Shown piece after piece: positions 1-8,773 of a stretch of DNA of 64,000 bases. The notes beneath the pieces are model-generated. The model searched no databases and had not been told where the DNA came from. It saw only the letters and a program-made list of their open reading frames with translations. Within the stretch, counting starts at the first letter, position 1, and each line of letters opens with the position of its first letter. The DNA comes from Streptomyces sp. 6-11-2 (lineage in GTDB: Bacteria > Actinomycetota > Actinomycetes > Streptomycetales > Streptomycetaceae), in the NCBI RefSeq assembly GCF_006540305.1, contig NZ_BJOR01000001.1, positions 3,720,001 through 3,784,000 of the forward strand, given 5' to 3'. Both the position numbers and the translations under genes were made by a program.

Positions 1-157
1 CGCTGAAAGCATCTAAGCGGGAAGCCTGCTTCGAGATGAGGACTCCCACCCACTTGATGGGGTAAGGCTCCCAGTAGACGACTGGGTTGATAGGCCGGAT
101 CTGGAAGCACCGTGAGGTGTGGAGGTGACCGGTACTAATAGGCCGAGGGCTTGTCCT
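1..157 (+). rRNA. 23S ribosomal RNA, 3' end (partial)
   Basis: The window opens inside the last part of a large-subunit rRNA. The conserved 3' terminal segment is visible, including the run around 135-157 that contains CTAATAGGCCGAGGG. The 5' part lies outside the window. The exact mature 3' end is estimated to within a few bases. The 5S gene follows after a spacer of about 86 bases, as in a normal bacterial rrn operon. Confidence 0.95.
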
Positions 158-243
158 CAGTTGCTCGCGTCCACTGTGTTGGTTCTGAAACCACGAACAA
201 CCGTCGTAGCCGTTGCTGCGGCTCCGGTTGATTGTTTCATAGT

Positions 244-362
244 GTTTCGGTGGTCATAGCGTGAGGGAAACGCCCGGTTACATTCCGAACCCGGAAGCTA
301 AGCCTCACAGCGCCGATGGTACTGCAGGGGGGACCCTGTGGGAGAGTAGGACGCCGCCGAAC
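244..362 (+). rRNA. 5S ribosomal RNA
   Basis: The roughly 119-base segment begins GTTTCGGTGGTCATAGCG and ends near GACGCCGCCGAAC, so its ends can pair to form the 5S terminal helix. The internal CCGAACCCGGAAGCTAAGCC block is the universally recognisable loop B/helix III region. It follows the 23S end and precedes a strong terminator, the usual last gene of a 16S-23S-5S operon. The ends may be off by one to three bases. Confidence 0.96.
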
Positions 363-372
363 AAATTTTAAG

Positions 373-410
373 AAAGGGCCCACACCGAAAAGGTGTGGGC
401 CCTTTTGTTT
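373..410 (+). terminator. Rho-independent terminator of the rRNA operon
   Basis: A perfect 14-base-pair stem (left arm 373-386, right arm 392-405) with a 5-base loop is followed by a T-rich tail, immediately downstream of the 5S gene. This is the classic position and form of the rrn terminator. It argues against starting the next gene at 395, which would lie inside the hairpin. Confidence 0.92.
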
Positions 411-430
411 TGGTGCATTACCGTGGCCCC

Positions 431-997
431 ATGAGCAGCCCCAGCAGCACCGAGCAGTACGTCGTCCGTGCCGTGCGCACCGAGGAGTGGCCCGCCGCGA
501 AGGTGCTGCGGCTGGTCGCGCTCCAGGACCCGGTGGCCCACCTCGCCTTTCTGGAGACGTACGACGACGCCGTGGCCAGGCCGGACTCGTTCTGGCAGGA
601 GCGGACGGCCGGGGCCGCCGTGGGGTCGGACGACGCCCGGCAGTTCGTCGTGGAGGGGCCGGACGGCGAGTGGGCCGGAACCGTGACCGTGCTCGTGGAG
701 GAGGCCGGCACGACGGACTGGGCCGGGTTCCCGGTCGAGCGGCGGCAGGGACATGTCGTCGGTGTCTACGTGCGGCCCGAGCACCGCGGGTGCGGGCTGA
801 CCGAGGTCCTGTTCGACGAGGCCCTGCAATGGGCCTGGGACACCGGCGTGGAGCGCGTGCGGCTGATCGTGCACGAGGACAACGGGCGGGCCCTGCGCTT
901 CTACCGCAGGATCGGGTTCCTGCCGAGCGGGGTCACCGTGCCGCTGACGGCCGGTTCGGCGGAGTCCGAGCTGGAGTACGTCCTCGAACGTCCCTGA
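431..997 (+). CDS. GNAT family N-acetyltransferase
   Basis: The 188-residue product has the Gcn5-related acetyltransferase pattern. A long mixed region is followed by the acetyl-CoA pyrophosphate loop (VYVRPEHRGCGL, about residues 112-123) and the C-terminal motif B region with ENDNGRALRFY-like spacing (here HEDNGRALRFYRRIGF). The family transfers an acetyl group from acetyl-CoA to an amine; the substrate cannot be told. I chose ATG 431 because the in-frame start at 395 sits in the rRNA terminator. A -10-like TACCGT at 419-424 lies 6 bases before ATG, so the message may be leaderless. No ribosome binding site is visible. It is a single gene between the rrn operon and a convergent secretion-like cluster. 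Confidence 0.88.
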   Translation: MSSPSSTEQYVVRAVRTEEWPAAKVLRLVALQDPVAHLAFLETYDDAVARPDSFWQERTAGAAVGSDDARQFVVEGPDGEWAGTVTVLVEEAGTTDWAGFPVERRQGHVVGVYVRPEHRGCGLTEVLFDEALQWAWDTGVERVRLIVHEDNGRALRFYRRIGFLPSGVTVPLTAGSAESELEYVLERP

Positions 998-1006
998 GGG
1001 CCCTGG

Positions 1007-2593
1007 TCACGCCGGGAGTTCGTCGTGCGGCCAGCGGGCACGTGCCTGCTCGCGGGAGCGGAGCAGGGCCAGCGTGGGCAGCCCCTGGTCGGCTCCGTCG
1101 GCCAGCAGCCCCGGGAGCTGGGGCAGCGGGGCGACGGCGGCCACGTCGTCCAGGACGAGTGCGAGTGGTGGGTCGAGGCGACCGGAGGATGACCGTTCGG
1201 CCATGCGCCGGCCGCGCTCGACCACGCTTGAGGCGAGTGCCGTCAGGAGGGGCATCGCACCCGGGTTGGTCCGGGGATCCTCGAGGGATTCGCCGACCAC
1301 ATAGAGCGTGCCCCCTTCGTTCACGAAGGAATCCAAGGCGACGGCATCAGTTCGGTTTGGAGTGCAGGCCTCGCGGATGTTCACCGTGAACAGTGAGGCC
1401 AGTGCTCGGCTGGTCAACTCCTGTGCGAGGTCCCGCCGTTCGGGGTACGAGGTGAGTGAGGCCTCCAGCTCGCCGGCCGCTCCGGCGGCGGCCTTGGGGT
1501 TCGTACGGAGGATTCGCACGGCCTCCTGGACCTGTGTGCCCTGCGCCCAGCGGTGGACGTGGCGGACGGCGCGGCCGTCTATGGCGGCGGCGTGCAGGAA
1601 GCTGCGCAGAAGGGTCTCCGCGGTGTCGCCGGTCGCCTGGTCGACCTTGGCGGTGGGGCGGACCGGGGCGAGCAGTGCGGCGGCCCTGGCGGCCGCCGTC
1701 GCCTTGTCCTCGCAGCCCGCCGTGGGGGACCAGTGGAGGCGGGCCGGGGTGTCGCAGAGGTGGGCGGGGTCGTAGAGGAGGACCGGGCCCAGCTTGGCCC
1801 GGGAGTCCTTCGTGTCCTGCCACAGGGCCGGGTTCGACGTGATGACGAGGGCCGGGCCTGCCGCATCCCGGATCGCCTGCGCCGCGGCCGCCTGCCGGGC
1901 CTCTCGCGGTGCGATCAGGACCTTCTCCCGTCCGCCGGCCGGTCCGCCGTGGCTGCCGGCGTCGAAGGGCACGAGGGGCTGTGCGAGGGGTGTCGCGGGT
2001 GCCGGCCGGTCCGCGGGCCGCGGTGCCTCGACCGGCTGCAGGGCTTCCACGGTCTGTGGGGCCTCCGTGGGCTGCTGGGCGGCCACGAGCGGCCGTCCGG
2101 GCTCCGGGACCGTCCGCTGGGTGGGGACCTCCTGGGGAACCGGCGCAGGCACCTCCTGGGGTTCCGGCGCCGCCGTCCGTTCCCGGGCCGCCTCTCTCTC
2201 CGCCCGTCTGCGTGCTCTCCCGGCTCTCCACCGGGCCACCGTGCCCAGCACGAACACGGTCAGCACGAACAGCACCATCAACTGGCCGATGAACAGGCCC
2301 CAGAACAGCCCGTATCCCGACAGTCGCTCCGGTGCGGTGTCCGGCCAGGCGCCGGGGATGTCGTGCGGGTCGGCGATGAGGTGGCGCATCGCCAGCGGTG
2401 TGCGGGTGAAGGCGACCCCGGAGGGCCAGGAGCCGTTGGCGAACAGGCCGGCGAGTCCGGTGGCCGTCCACACCAGCAGGGTCATGCCGAGCAGGAAGGC
2501 CAGGACGCCGACCAGCAGGCTGTCGGGAACGCCGCCCTGGCCGTCCCGCCGGCCCTGGCGGCCCTGTCCGTGGTCGCGGTCGTCCGGTCTCAC
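1007..2593 (-). CDS. VirD4/TraG-like protein with degenerate Walker A
   Basis: This 528-residue protein has two hydrophobic segments near the N-terminus (about residues 28-52 and 95-120), a long Pro/Gln/Ala-rich linker, then a domain resembling the C-terminal half of type IV coupling ATPases: VLLYDPAHL, a helical region, GGTLYVVGES and a Walker B-like LALVLDD. Where coupling proteins carry the P-loop, this one has VLIAPREARQA, with no GxxxxGKT, so ATP hydrolysis is doubtful. The C-terminus stops soon after the region equivalent to the last ATPase strands. The GTG start has GAGGGG about 8 bases upstream and lies 13 bases after the VirB4-like stop, so it is the last gene of the cluster. The role is inferred from context. 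Confidence 0.75.
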   Translation of the reverse strand: MRPDDRDHGQGRQGRRDGQGGVPDSLLVGVLAFLLGMTLLVWTATGLAGLFANGSWPSGVAFTRTPLAMRHLIADPHDIPGAWPDTAPERLSGYGLFWGLFIGQLMVLFVLTVFVLGTVARWRAGRARRRAEREAARERTAAPEPQEVPAPVPQEVPTQRTVPEPGRPLVAAQQPTEAPQTVEALQPVEAPRPADRPAPATPLAQPLVPFDAGSHGGPAGGREKVLIAPREARQAAAAQAIRDAAGPALVITSNPALWQDTKDSRAKLGPVLLYDPAHLCDTPARLHWSPTAGCEDKATAAARAAALLAPVRPTAKVDQATGDTAETLLRSFLHAAAIDGRAVRHVHRWAQGTQVQEAVRILRTNPKAAAGAAGELEASLTSYPERRDLAQELTSRALASLFTVNIREACTPNRTDAVALDSFVNEGGTLYVVGESLEDPRTNPGAMPLLTALASSVVERGRRMAERSSSGRLDPPLALVLDDVAAVAPLPQLPGLLADGADQGLPTLALLRSREQARARWPHDELPA

Positions 2594-2606
2594 GCGTGCG
2601 TCCCCT

Positions 2607-4031
2607 CTAGGCCACCGTCGACTCCGAGGAGCCGTCCAGGTCGGCGATGTGCTGTCCCATGTAGGCCGCCGCCCGTTCCTCGACCTCCAACTCCGCGGCG
2701 CGCAGGGTGTCGTCGGAGAGGCGGTCGCTGGAGGACTCCGTCATGGCGCGGTCGGTGAACACCAGCGGCCGTTCGGTCTCGGTGACCAGGTGTTTGACCA
2801 CCTGGACATTGCCGTTGACGTCCCAGACCGCGATACCGGGCGTCAGGGTCGGGATGATCTCGACCGCCCACCTGGGCAGACCGAGCACCCGTCCCGTCGC
2901 CCTCGCCTCGTCCGCCTTCTGGGCGTAGATCGTCCTGGTGGAGGCCATCTTCAGGATCGCTGCGGCCTCCTTGGCCGCTGCTCCGTCCACCACGTCGGAC
3001 AGGTGGTGGACGACGGCCACGAACGACAGACCCAGCCGGCGGCCGAACTTCAGCAGCCGCTGGAAGAGCTGGGCCACGAACGGGCTGTTGATGATGTGCC
3101 AGGCCTCCTCGACCAGGAAGATGCGCTTCTTGCGGTCGGGGCGGATCCAGGTGTGCTCCAGCCACACGCCGACGATCGCCATCAGGATCGGCATGGCGAT
3201 GGAGTTGCGGTCGATGTGGGACAGGTCGAAGACGATCAGGGGCGCGTCCAGGTCGATGCCGACCGTGGTGGGGCCGTCGAACATGCCGCGCAGGTCGCCG
3301 TCGACCAGGCGGTCCAGGACCAGTGCCACGTCCAGGCCCCAGGCCCGTACGTCGTCTATGGCGACGTTCATCGCCTCGGCCGACTCCGGTTCGGGGTGCC
3401 GGAGTTGCTCGACGATGTCCGACAGCACGGGCTGGCGTTCCACGATCGTCTCGTTGACGTACGCGTGGGCGACCTTCAGCGCGAAGCCGGAGCGCTCGTC
3501 CAGGCCGTGGCCCATCGCGACCTCGATGATGGTCCGCAGCAGCGCCAGCTGGCCCGTGGTCGTGATCGACGGGTCCAGGGGGTTGAGCCGGATGCCGTGG
3601 TCCAGGGCGGCCATCGGGTCCAGCCGGATCGGCGTTATCCCCAGCTCCTCCGCGATGAGGTTCCACTCGCCCACCCCGTCCTCGCCCTGGGCGTCCAGGA
3701 CGACGACCTGGCGGTCGCGGAAGCGGAGCTGGCGCAGGACGTAGGTCTTCTCCAGCGCCGACTTGCCGTTGCCGGACTCGCCGAGGACCAGCCAGTGCGG
3801 CGCGGGGAGTTGCTGGCCGTACAGCTGGAAGGGGTCGTAGATGTAGCCCTTCCCGGAGTACACCTCGCGCCCGATGATGACGCCCGAGTCGCCCAGGCCG
3901 GGCGCGGCGGTGGGCAGGTAGACCGCCTGGGCCTGGCCCGTGGACGTTCTCACCGGCAGCCGGGTCGTCTCCACCTTCCCGAACAGGAAGGATGTGAAGG
4001 CGTCCGTGAGTGCGGTCAGCGGGTCCCGCAT
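2607..4031 (-). CDS. VirB4-like AAA ATPase of a type IV secretion-like system
   Basis: The 474-residue product carries a clear Walker A (GESGNGKS, residues 84-91), DAQGED after strand 2, and a Walker B-like IFLVEEAWHII near residue 320, the order seen in the ATPase half of VirB4/TraC proteins. The N-terminal half of classical VirB4 is absent. That part is probably supplied by the adjoining SCO6880-family gene. The product should power substrate transfer or pilus assembly at the membrane. ATG 4031 begins MRDPLTAL, 14 bases after the upstream stop; the longer open frame to 4508 overlaps that gene and has shadow composition, so I rejected it. Confidence 0.88.
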   Translation of the reverse strand: MRDPLTALTDAFTSFLFGKVETTRLPVRTSTGQAQAVYLPTAAPGLGDSGVIIGREVYSGKGYIYDPFQLYGQQLPAPHWLVLGESGNGKSALEKTYVLRQLRFRDRQVVVLDAQGEDGVGEWNLIAEELGITPIRLDPMAALDHGIRLNPLDPSITTTGQLALLRTIIEVAMGHGLDERSGFALKVAHAYVNETIVERQPVLSDIVEQLRHPEPESAEAMNVAIDDVRAWGLDVALVLDRLVDGDLRGMFDGPTTVGIDLDAPLIVFDLSHIDRNSIAMPILMAIVGVWLEHTWIRPDRKKRIFLVEEAWHIINSPFVAQLFQRLLKFGRRLGLSFVAVVHHLSDVVDGAAAKEAAAILKMASTRTIYAQKADEARATGRVLGLPRWAVEIIPTLTPGIAVWDVNGNVQVVKHLVTETERPLVFTDRAMTESSSDRLSDDTLRAAELEVEERAAAYMGQHIADLDGSSESTVA

Positions 4032-4045
4032 CAGAGCATCAGCCC

Positions 4046-5605
4046 CTACCGTCGGATTCCGGTGGCGAACGGAAGCGTGTTCACGAAGGCGCGGTGGTGC
4101 TCGCGGTCGCACCACTCCAGTTTCAGGTAGGACTTCCCGGCCGAGGCTCTGATCGTCCGCTTGTCGCGGGCCAGGGACTCGGGGGAGCGGGAGGACACGG
4201 TGATCCAGCCGACCAGGTTGACGCCGGCCGCGCCGCTGGCGAGGTCCTCGCCGCGCTGGTCGAGGCGGCTGTGGGCGGCCACGTCGCGCGGGTCCACGGT
4301 GCGGTTCATCTTCGCGGCGCGGCTGGCCTCGGCGACGTCGTTGGTCTTCTCGGTCAGCATGCGCTCGATGGCGACCTCGGTGGGTTCGAGGTCCATCGTG
4401 ACGGCGACGGTGCGGATGACGTCCGGGGTGTGGACGAGGAGGGGCGCGAGGAAGTTCACGCCGACCGGGGTCATCGGCCACTCCTTGACCCAGGCGGTGG
4501 CGTGGCACCAGGGTTCGCGGGTCGCCGACTCGCGGGTTTTGGCCTGGAGGTACGTCGGCTCCATGGCGTCAAGTTCGGCCGGCCAGGCGTTGCGCTTGGT
4601 CATCGCCTGGATGTGGTCGATGGGGTGGTCCGGGTCGTACATGGAGTGGATCAGCGAGGCCAGCCGGCCCTGACCGAGCGGCTGCCGTACGCGGATGTCG
4701 GCTTCCTGGAGCCGGGAGCAGATGTCGGTCAGCTCGCGGGCCATGACGACCGCGAGTCCGGCGTCCCGGTCCAGCTTGCGGCCCGCCTGGGGCCGGGCGG
4801 CCCGCGCCATGGCGTGGGCCTCGGCGGCGAGTTCGCGGGTGTAGTGCATGCAGGCGACGAGGTAGGCGCGGTGCTGCTCGCTGCTGGTGGACACCATGGA
4901 CTGCAGTTGGTCGTAGGACCCCTGGAGCCACTGCGGCGCCCGCTCGTCGCCGCGTACGGTGACGTCCTTGGCGTGGGCGTCGGGGTCGGCGGGGAGGGTG
5001 CGGGCGAGCATCTGCAGGCGGGTGACGAAGCCGTCGCCGTTGGCCACGTGCTTGAGCAGGGTGCCGAAGCGGTCGACGAGGGCCTCCTGGTCCTCGGAGT
5101 CACGCAGGCCGACGCCGGGGCCCTCGATCTCGATGGCGGCGGTGACCGTCTTGCGGTCGGCGTGCAGCAGTACGGCGATCTCGTCCGGTCCGAACGGCGC
5201 GGCGAGCCAGGTGATCCGGCCGATGCCGGGCGGCGGACCGATCTCGACCTCCCGGCCGTCCAGGTCCGTTCCGGCCTCCATCACGCCCGAGCGGTAGACG
5301 GCGGCGCTCTTGACGGTGCGCTTGTAACTGCGGTTGATCTCGAACCACTTGTAGAACGTGCGGTGCCGGTACGGCAGATAGACCGCGGCCAGCGACAGCA
5401 GCGGGAAGCCGGTCAGCAGCACGATGCGCAGGGGCAGCACCGGGACCAGCAGGCCGCACATCATGCCGATGAACGCGCCCGCGATGATCAGGACGATCTC
5501 ACCGGTCTCGCGGTTGCGGCCGACGATCGCGTTCGGCCGGGCGCGGCCGATCAGATATGTACGGCGGGGCGTGACCGTGTGGGACACATGGGAATCGGTC
5601 GTCAA
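4046..5605 (-). CDS. SCO6880 family membrane protein (VirB3/VirB4 N-terminal-like)
   Basis: The protein has 519 residues with two adjacent membrane segments near residues 38-80, followed by a long soluble part. This is the arrangement expected for a fused VirB3-like membrane anchor and VirB4 N-terminal domain. I recognise it as the actinobacterial SCO6880 family, commonly encoded beside VirB4-like ATPases. No Walker motif is present. The start ATG overlaps the stop of the upstream VirB6-like gene by four bases (ATGA at 5602-5605), implying translational coupling. The ATPase gene follows within 15 bases. Function in a transport complex is inferred from neighbours. Confidence 0.85.
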   Translation of the reverse strand: MTTDSHVSHTVTPRRTYLIGRARPNAIVGRNRETGEIVLIIAGAFIGMMCGLLVPVLPLRIVLLTGFPLLSLAAVYLPYRHRTFYKWFEINRSYKRTVKSAAVYRSGVMEAGTDLDGREVEIGPPPGIGRITWLAAPFGPDEIAVLLHADRKTVTAAIEIEGPGVGLRDSEDQEALVDRFGTLLKHVANGDGFVTRLQMLARTLPADPDAHAKDVTVRGDERAPQWLQGSYDQLQSMVSTSSEQHRAYLVACMHYTRELAAEAHAMARAARPQAGRKLDRDAGLAVVMARELTDICSRLQEADIRVRQPLGQGRLASLIHSMYDPDHPIDHIQAMTKRNAWPAELDAMEPTYLQAKTRESATREPWCHATAWVKEWPMTPVGVNFLAPLLVHTPDVIRTVAVTMDLEPTEVAIERMLTEKTNDVAEASRAAKMNRTVDPRDVAAHSRLDQRGEDLASGAAGVNLVGWITVSSRSPESLARDKRTIRASAGKSYLKLEWCDREHHRAFVNTLPFATGIRR

Positions 5606-6933
5606 CGCCCTTCACCTCCCGTGCGGTTGGTACTGCTCTTGCGGGTGCTTCCGGCGTGGGGGGAGTTCACCGGGCTGGGTGCGCGGGGAGCGGGCGCGGC
5701 GGAGGGGACAGATCCGCCGCCGTCCGGGACGCGCGCGCTGTGCGCGGCGACGCCGCCGGAGACCGGGTTGGCCGGGCGCGCGGACGACTGGCCGCCGCCA
5801 CCGCCGTTGCTGTCGGCCCGCGTGCTGTGGGTCTTGATGCCCTGTGCGACCAGGCTGGCCGGGGAGCTGATGACCGCGGCGGCCTTGCCCTCGGCGCCCT
5901 GCATGATGCGGTTGTTGCGGCCGGCCGCGATCTCGTCGCCGAAGCCCGGGACGAACCGGTAGATCATGGCGCTGGCGAAGATGGCCAGCAGGATGATCGC
6001 GAGGCCGGAGACGACCGCGGAGAAGGCGCCGGGTCCGTTGTCGCCCGAGGACAGCGCGCCGGCGAGCCCGAGCACGATCACGATGACCGGCTTCACCAGG
6101 ATCACCGCGATCATGATTCCGGCCCAGCGGCGTACGTGCCCCCACAGGTTCTTGTCGACCAGCCCGGCGTAGACGACGGTGCCGAGCAGGGCGCCGACGT
6201 ACAGCAGGGCGGCGCGGATGACGAGTTCCAGCCAGAGCACGCCGGCGGCGAGGATGGAGACCAGGGAGACGACTATCAGCATGATCGGCCCGCCGCCGAT
6301 GTTCTCGCCCTTGGCGAGCGCGGCGGAGAACGTGCCGAAGAAGGTGCCGGCCTGGTCGCCGGTCGCCTTGGCGAGGACGTCGGAGACGCCGTCGGTGGCC
6401 GAGACGACCGTGTAGAGGATCAGCGGGGTGAAGGCCGAGGCGAGCACGGTCAGCCAAAGGAAGCCGACCGCCTCGGAGATGGCGGTGGTCAGCGGCACGC
6501 CGCGCACGGCCCGCTTGGCCACGGCCAGCAGCCAGAGCAGCAGCGTGAGCACGGTCGACGCGGCGAACACGACCGCGTACTGCTGGAGGAACTTCTGGTT
6601 GGTGAAGTCGACGTTCGCGGTCTCCTGCACGGCCTTGCTGAGCTTGGTGACGGTCCAGGAAGCGGCGTCGGCACAGCCCTTGGCGAGGGAGGAGAGGGGG
6701 TCGAGGGTGGAGGTGGGGTCGGGGGCCCGGGAACCACCGTCGCTGGGGCTGTTGCCACGCTCGCAGTACTGCCTGGCCCGGCCGACGATGAGGTCGCAGT
6801 GGTTGTCGCTCGGCGACGGCGTCGGGCTGGGTGAGGGCGCGGCGACGGCACGGGTGGCCAACAACACGACCGACGTCTGCACGGCTGCCACGGCTCCGGT
6901 GAGCTTGAGCAGGCGCTGCTTGCTACCGGGCAT
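5602..6933 (-). CDS. VirB6/TrbL-like polytopic membrane protein
   Basis: The 443-residue product starts with a basic stretch and a hydrophobic signal-like segment (residues 1-30), a Ser/Pro spacer, then about six to eight membrane helices between roughly residues 100 and 330, and ends in a Gly/Ser/Pro-rich cytoplasmic tail. This is the topology of VirB6/TrbL channel components of type IV systems. ATG 6933 is preceded by GGAGGG at good spacing. The longer open frame to 6999 was rejected. The start overlaps the end of the upstream VirB8-like gene by 11 bases. Sequence identity to named families cannot be judged here; topology and neighbours carry the call. Confidence 0.8.
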   Translation of the reverse strand: MPGSKQRLLKLTGAVAAVQTSVVLLATRAVAAPSPSPTPSPSDNHCDLIVGRARQYCERGNSPSDGGSRAPDPTSTLDPLSSLAKGCADAASWTVTKLSKAVQETANVDFTNQKFLQQYAVVFAASTVLTLLLWLLAVAKRAVRGVPLTTAISEAVGFLWLTVLASAFTPLILYTVVSATDGVSDVLAKATGDQAGTFFGTFSAALAKGENIGGGPIMLIVVSLVSILAAGVLWLELVIRAALLYVGALLGTVVYAGLVDKNLWGHVRRWAGIMIAVILVKPVIVIVLGLAGALSSGDNGPGAFSAVVSGLAIILLAIFASAMIYRFVPGFGDEIAAGRNNRIMQGAEGKAAAVISSPASLVAQGIKTHSTRADSNGGGGGQSSARPANPVSGGVAAHSARVPDGGGSVPSAAPAPRAPSPVNSPHAGSTRKSSTNRTGGEGR

Positions 6934-7771
6934 ACGTGAACCCTCCGTACTCTTCGATGGCCTTGCGGATCTCGTCGGAGGTGGCGGCCTTGTCGTCACC
7001 GGGGACCGGGGCGGGGCCGTCCTTCTGCGAGTCGGAGACGATCTTCCAGTCGCCTCTCGACCACTGGAGTTCGAACGTCCACGTCTTCCACGACGAGGTG
7101 ACCGGGTCGGTGGAGGTCTCCGCGGACATGCCGATCAGTCCCATGTACCAGACCGCGATCTCGGCGCCGCTCTCGCTGTACTGCTTCACGGTGGTGCCCA
7201 CCGGCACCACGCGTGAGACGAACGTGCTGCCGGTGGGCGGGTTGCCTTCGGCGTCCAGGCCCATCCGGTTGAGGAAGTCCGTCGAGTAGGCCTGGTCCAT
7301 GGGTCCTTGGAGTCTGGCTGCCGCGTCGGGGGTGTAGAGGAGGTCCAGGAGGGTGTGCCGGGTGTCCTTCTTGAACATGCCGGTCGAGCCGAGGGCCACG
7401 GCGTAGTTCGCGGCAGCGCTCTGCGCCCCCTGCTCGTCGTGTGCGAACCCCGACGGGATTCCGCCCGTCTTCGTCTGCACCGGCTGTTTGCCGGTCGCCG
7501 CGGTCGCCGCCGCCTTCGGCTTGTCGGCGTTGCCGCCGGCGGCGGGGGCGCGGCCTCCCGAGCGGTTCGCGAAGGCGATCGCGGCGATGAGGAGGACGAC
7601 CACGGCGACCACCGTGATCAGGCTGCGCGAGGACGAGCGGCCGCCGCGCCGCGCGCCGCCGTAGGGGTCGCCGGGCCGGTCCGGGAGCCGGGTGCGGGTC
7701 TGCCCGCCCGCGTACGACCCGTCGTCGGCGCGCGCCGAATCGCCGTACCCGTGCCCGTCTGAGCGACTCAT
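6923..7771 (-). CDS. Single-pass membrane protein with NTF2-like (VirB8/TcpC-type) domain
   Basis: The protein has 282 residues. A charged, Gly/Ser/Arg-rich cytoplasmic head precedes one membrane helix (about residues 48-65), an Ala-rich spacer and a C-terminal extracytoplasmic domain. The last 120 residues (from about GFAHDEQGAQSAAANYAVAL) look like the NTF2/VirB8 fold: a helix with paired Ala-Ala-Ala-Tyr, then strands ending in WKIVSD. VirB8-type subunits are periplasmic or wall-side scaffold parts of conjugation machines. ATG 7771 has GGAAGGGG upstream. It sits between the pilin-like and VirB6-like genes, as a VirB8 equivalent should. Confidence 0.75.
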   Translation of the reverse strand: MSRSDGHGYGDSARADDGSYAGGQTRTRLPDRPGDPYGGARRGGRSSSRSLITVVAVVVLLIAAIAFANRSGGRAPAAGGNADKPKAAATAATGKQPVQTKTGGIPSGFAHDEQGAQSAAANYAVALGSTGMFKKDTRHTLLDLLYTPDAAARLQGPMDQAYSTDFLNRMGLDAEGNPPTGSTFVSRVVPVGTTVKQYSESGAEIAVWYMGLIGMSAETSTDPVTSSWKTWTFELQWSRGDWKIVSDSQKDGPAPVPGDDKAATSDEIRKAIEEYGGFTYAR

Positions 7772-7996
7772 GCCCCTTCCGCCCCCTCGACCTCGTACCG
7801 GAATGCATGGAAGTACGACGGTAGCCGTGCTGGTTCCCGCGTGGACGCGGTGTGGTGACTCGACATCAGGGAAACGCAACCTCGGCCGGTGGGCACGGTG
7901 GGTGGGTAGGGGCAGCGGGGGCACCGGGCGCGTCCGGAGGGTCCGACCGGCGGTGCGCACGGAGCACCGTGCGCGGCATGCGCGGGTGTGCGCCGG

Positions 7997-8305
7997 TTAC
8001 ACGGCCATGCCGTACACGATGGTGAAGAGCGTGCCGAGCGAGCCGATGATGAACACGCCCGTCAAACCGGCGATGATCAAACCCTTGCCCTGTTCGGCGC
8101 TGAACGTGTCGCGCAGGGCCGTGGCGCCGATGCGCTGCTTGGCGGCGCCCCAGACGGCGATGCCGAGGCAGAGCAGGATGGCCACGGCCATCACCACCTC
8201 GATCATCACCTTCGCCTCGTTGCCCAGGCTGCCGAAGGGGCCCCAGTTCGGAGCGATCCCGCCGATGATGGTGTTGATGTCTCCCTTGTCGGCCGCAAAG
8301 AGCAT
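7997..8305 (-). CDS. Small two-helix membrane protein, TrbC/VirB2 pilin-like
   Basis: The 102-residue product has two strong hydrophobic helices (about residues 33-53 and 75-98) separated by a short basic loop (GAAKQRIGATALRD). That size and topology match VirB2/TrbC-type pilins and small subunits placed first in type IV clusters. There is no obvious cleavable signal. ATG 8305 begins MLFAADKGD; a GTG three codons upstream is possible but its GGGG is too close. It is the first gene of the leftward cluster, 225 bases before the VirB8-like gene; that gap holds only G-rich sequence. Confidence 0.75.
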   Translation of the reverse strand: MLFAADKGDINTIIGGIAPNWGPFGSLGNEAKVMIEVVMAVAILLCLGIAVWGAAKQRIGATALRDTFSAEQGKGLIIAGLTGVFIIGSLGTLFTIVYGMAV

Positions 8306-8773
8306 GTAAGTCACCGCCCCTGTTGGGTAGTTCCGCGTCCCCTGCCCTCGTGCAGAGGTCAGGCCCATTCTCGCCGACAATGACGCCGCCGTATGTCGAC
8401 TTGGCGGCATTGCCTGGTGGGTTTCGTACGTATGGTCACTCTGTGTATCACGGCAGGTCACGCCGGGCAATGAAGTCCGAGCGCAACCCGTGGTGTGGTT
8501 CCGTCGTTGACGTTTCTTCCGTGCCGGTACGGTTTCTGACGACCAGTCGGGTGAGCGGTCGTCCGTGGCCGATGGTCTCACGCTTTTCCGCGGCGGCACC
8601 GCGTTCGCATGTCCGCCGGTTCCGGCGTCGAGCGGGCCGTCGAGCGGGACGCGCCGGGAGGGACAAGTCGGGAGGTGGTGTGAGGCCGGTCATACGATGA
8701 ACGGGCGTTTCACAGGAGAATCTCAGGGAAGTCGGGGTCCGATTCTCACCCTCGTCCATCACAGTGGAGCCTG
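8306..8773. other. Divergent intergenic region upstream of secretion-like cluster and protease
   Basis: These 468 bases separate the first gene of the leftward type IV-like cluster from the rightward serine protease gene, so both promoters should be here. TTGACG at about 8508 followed by TACGGT is a possible rightward promoter, but the 15-base spacing is short. The open frames across it lack plausible codon use and starts. I see no RNA gene. Confidence 0.5.

Noticed and set aside
395..430. Upstream start for the first GNAT gene
   Set aside because: It would begin inside the right arm of the rRNA terminator hairpin; ATG 431 follows a -10-like box at leaderless spacing.
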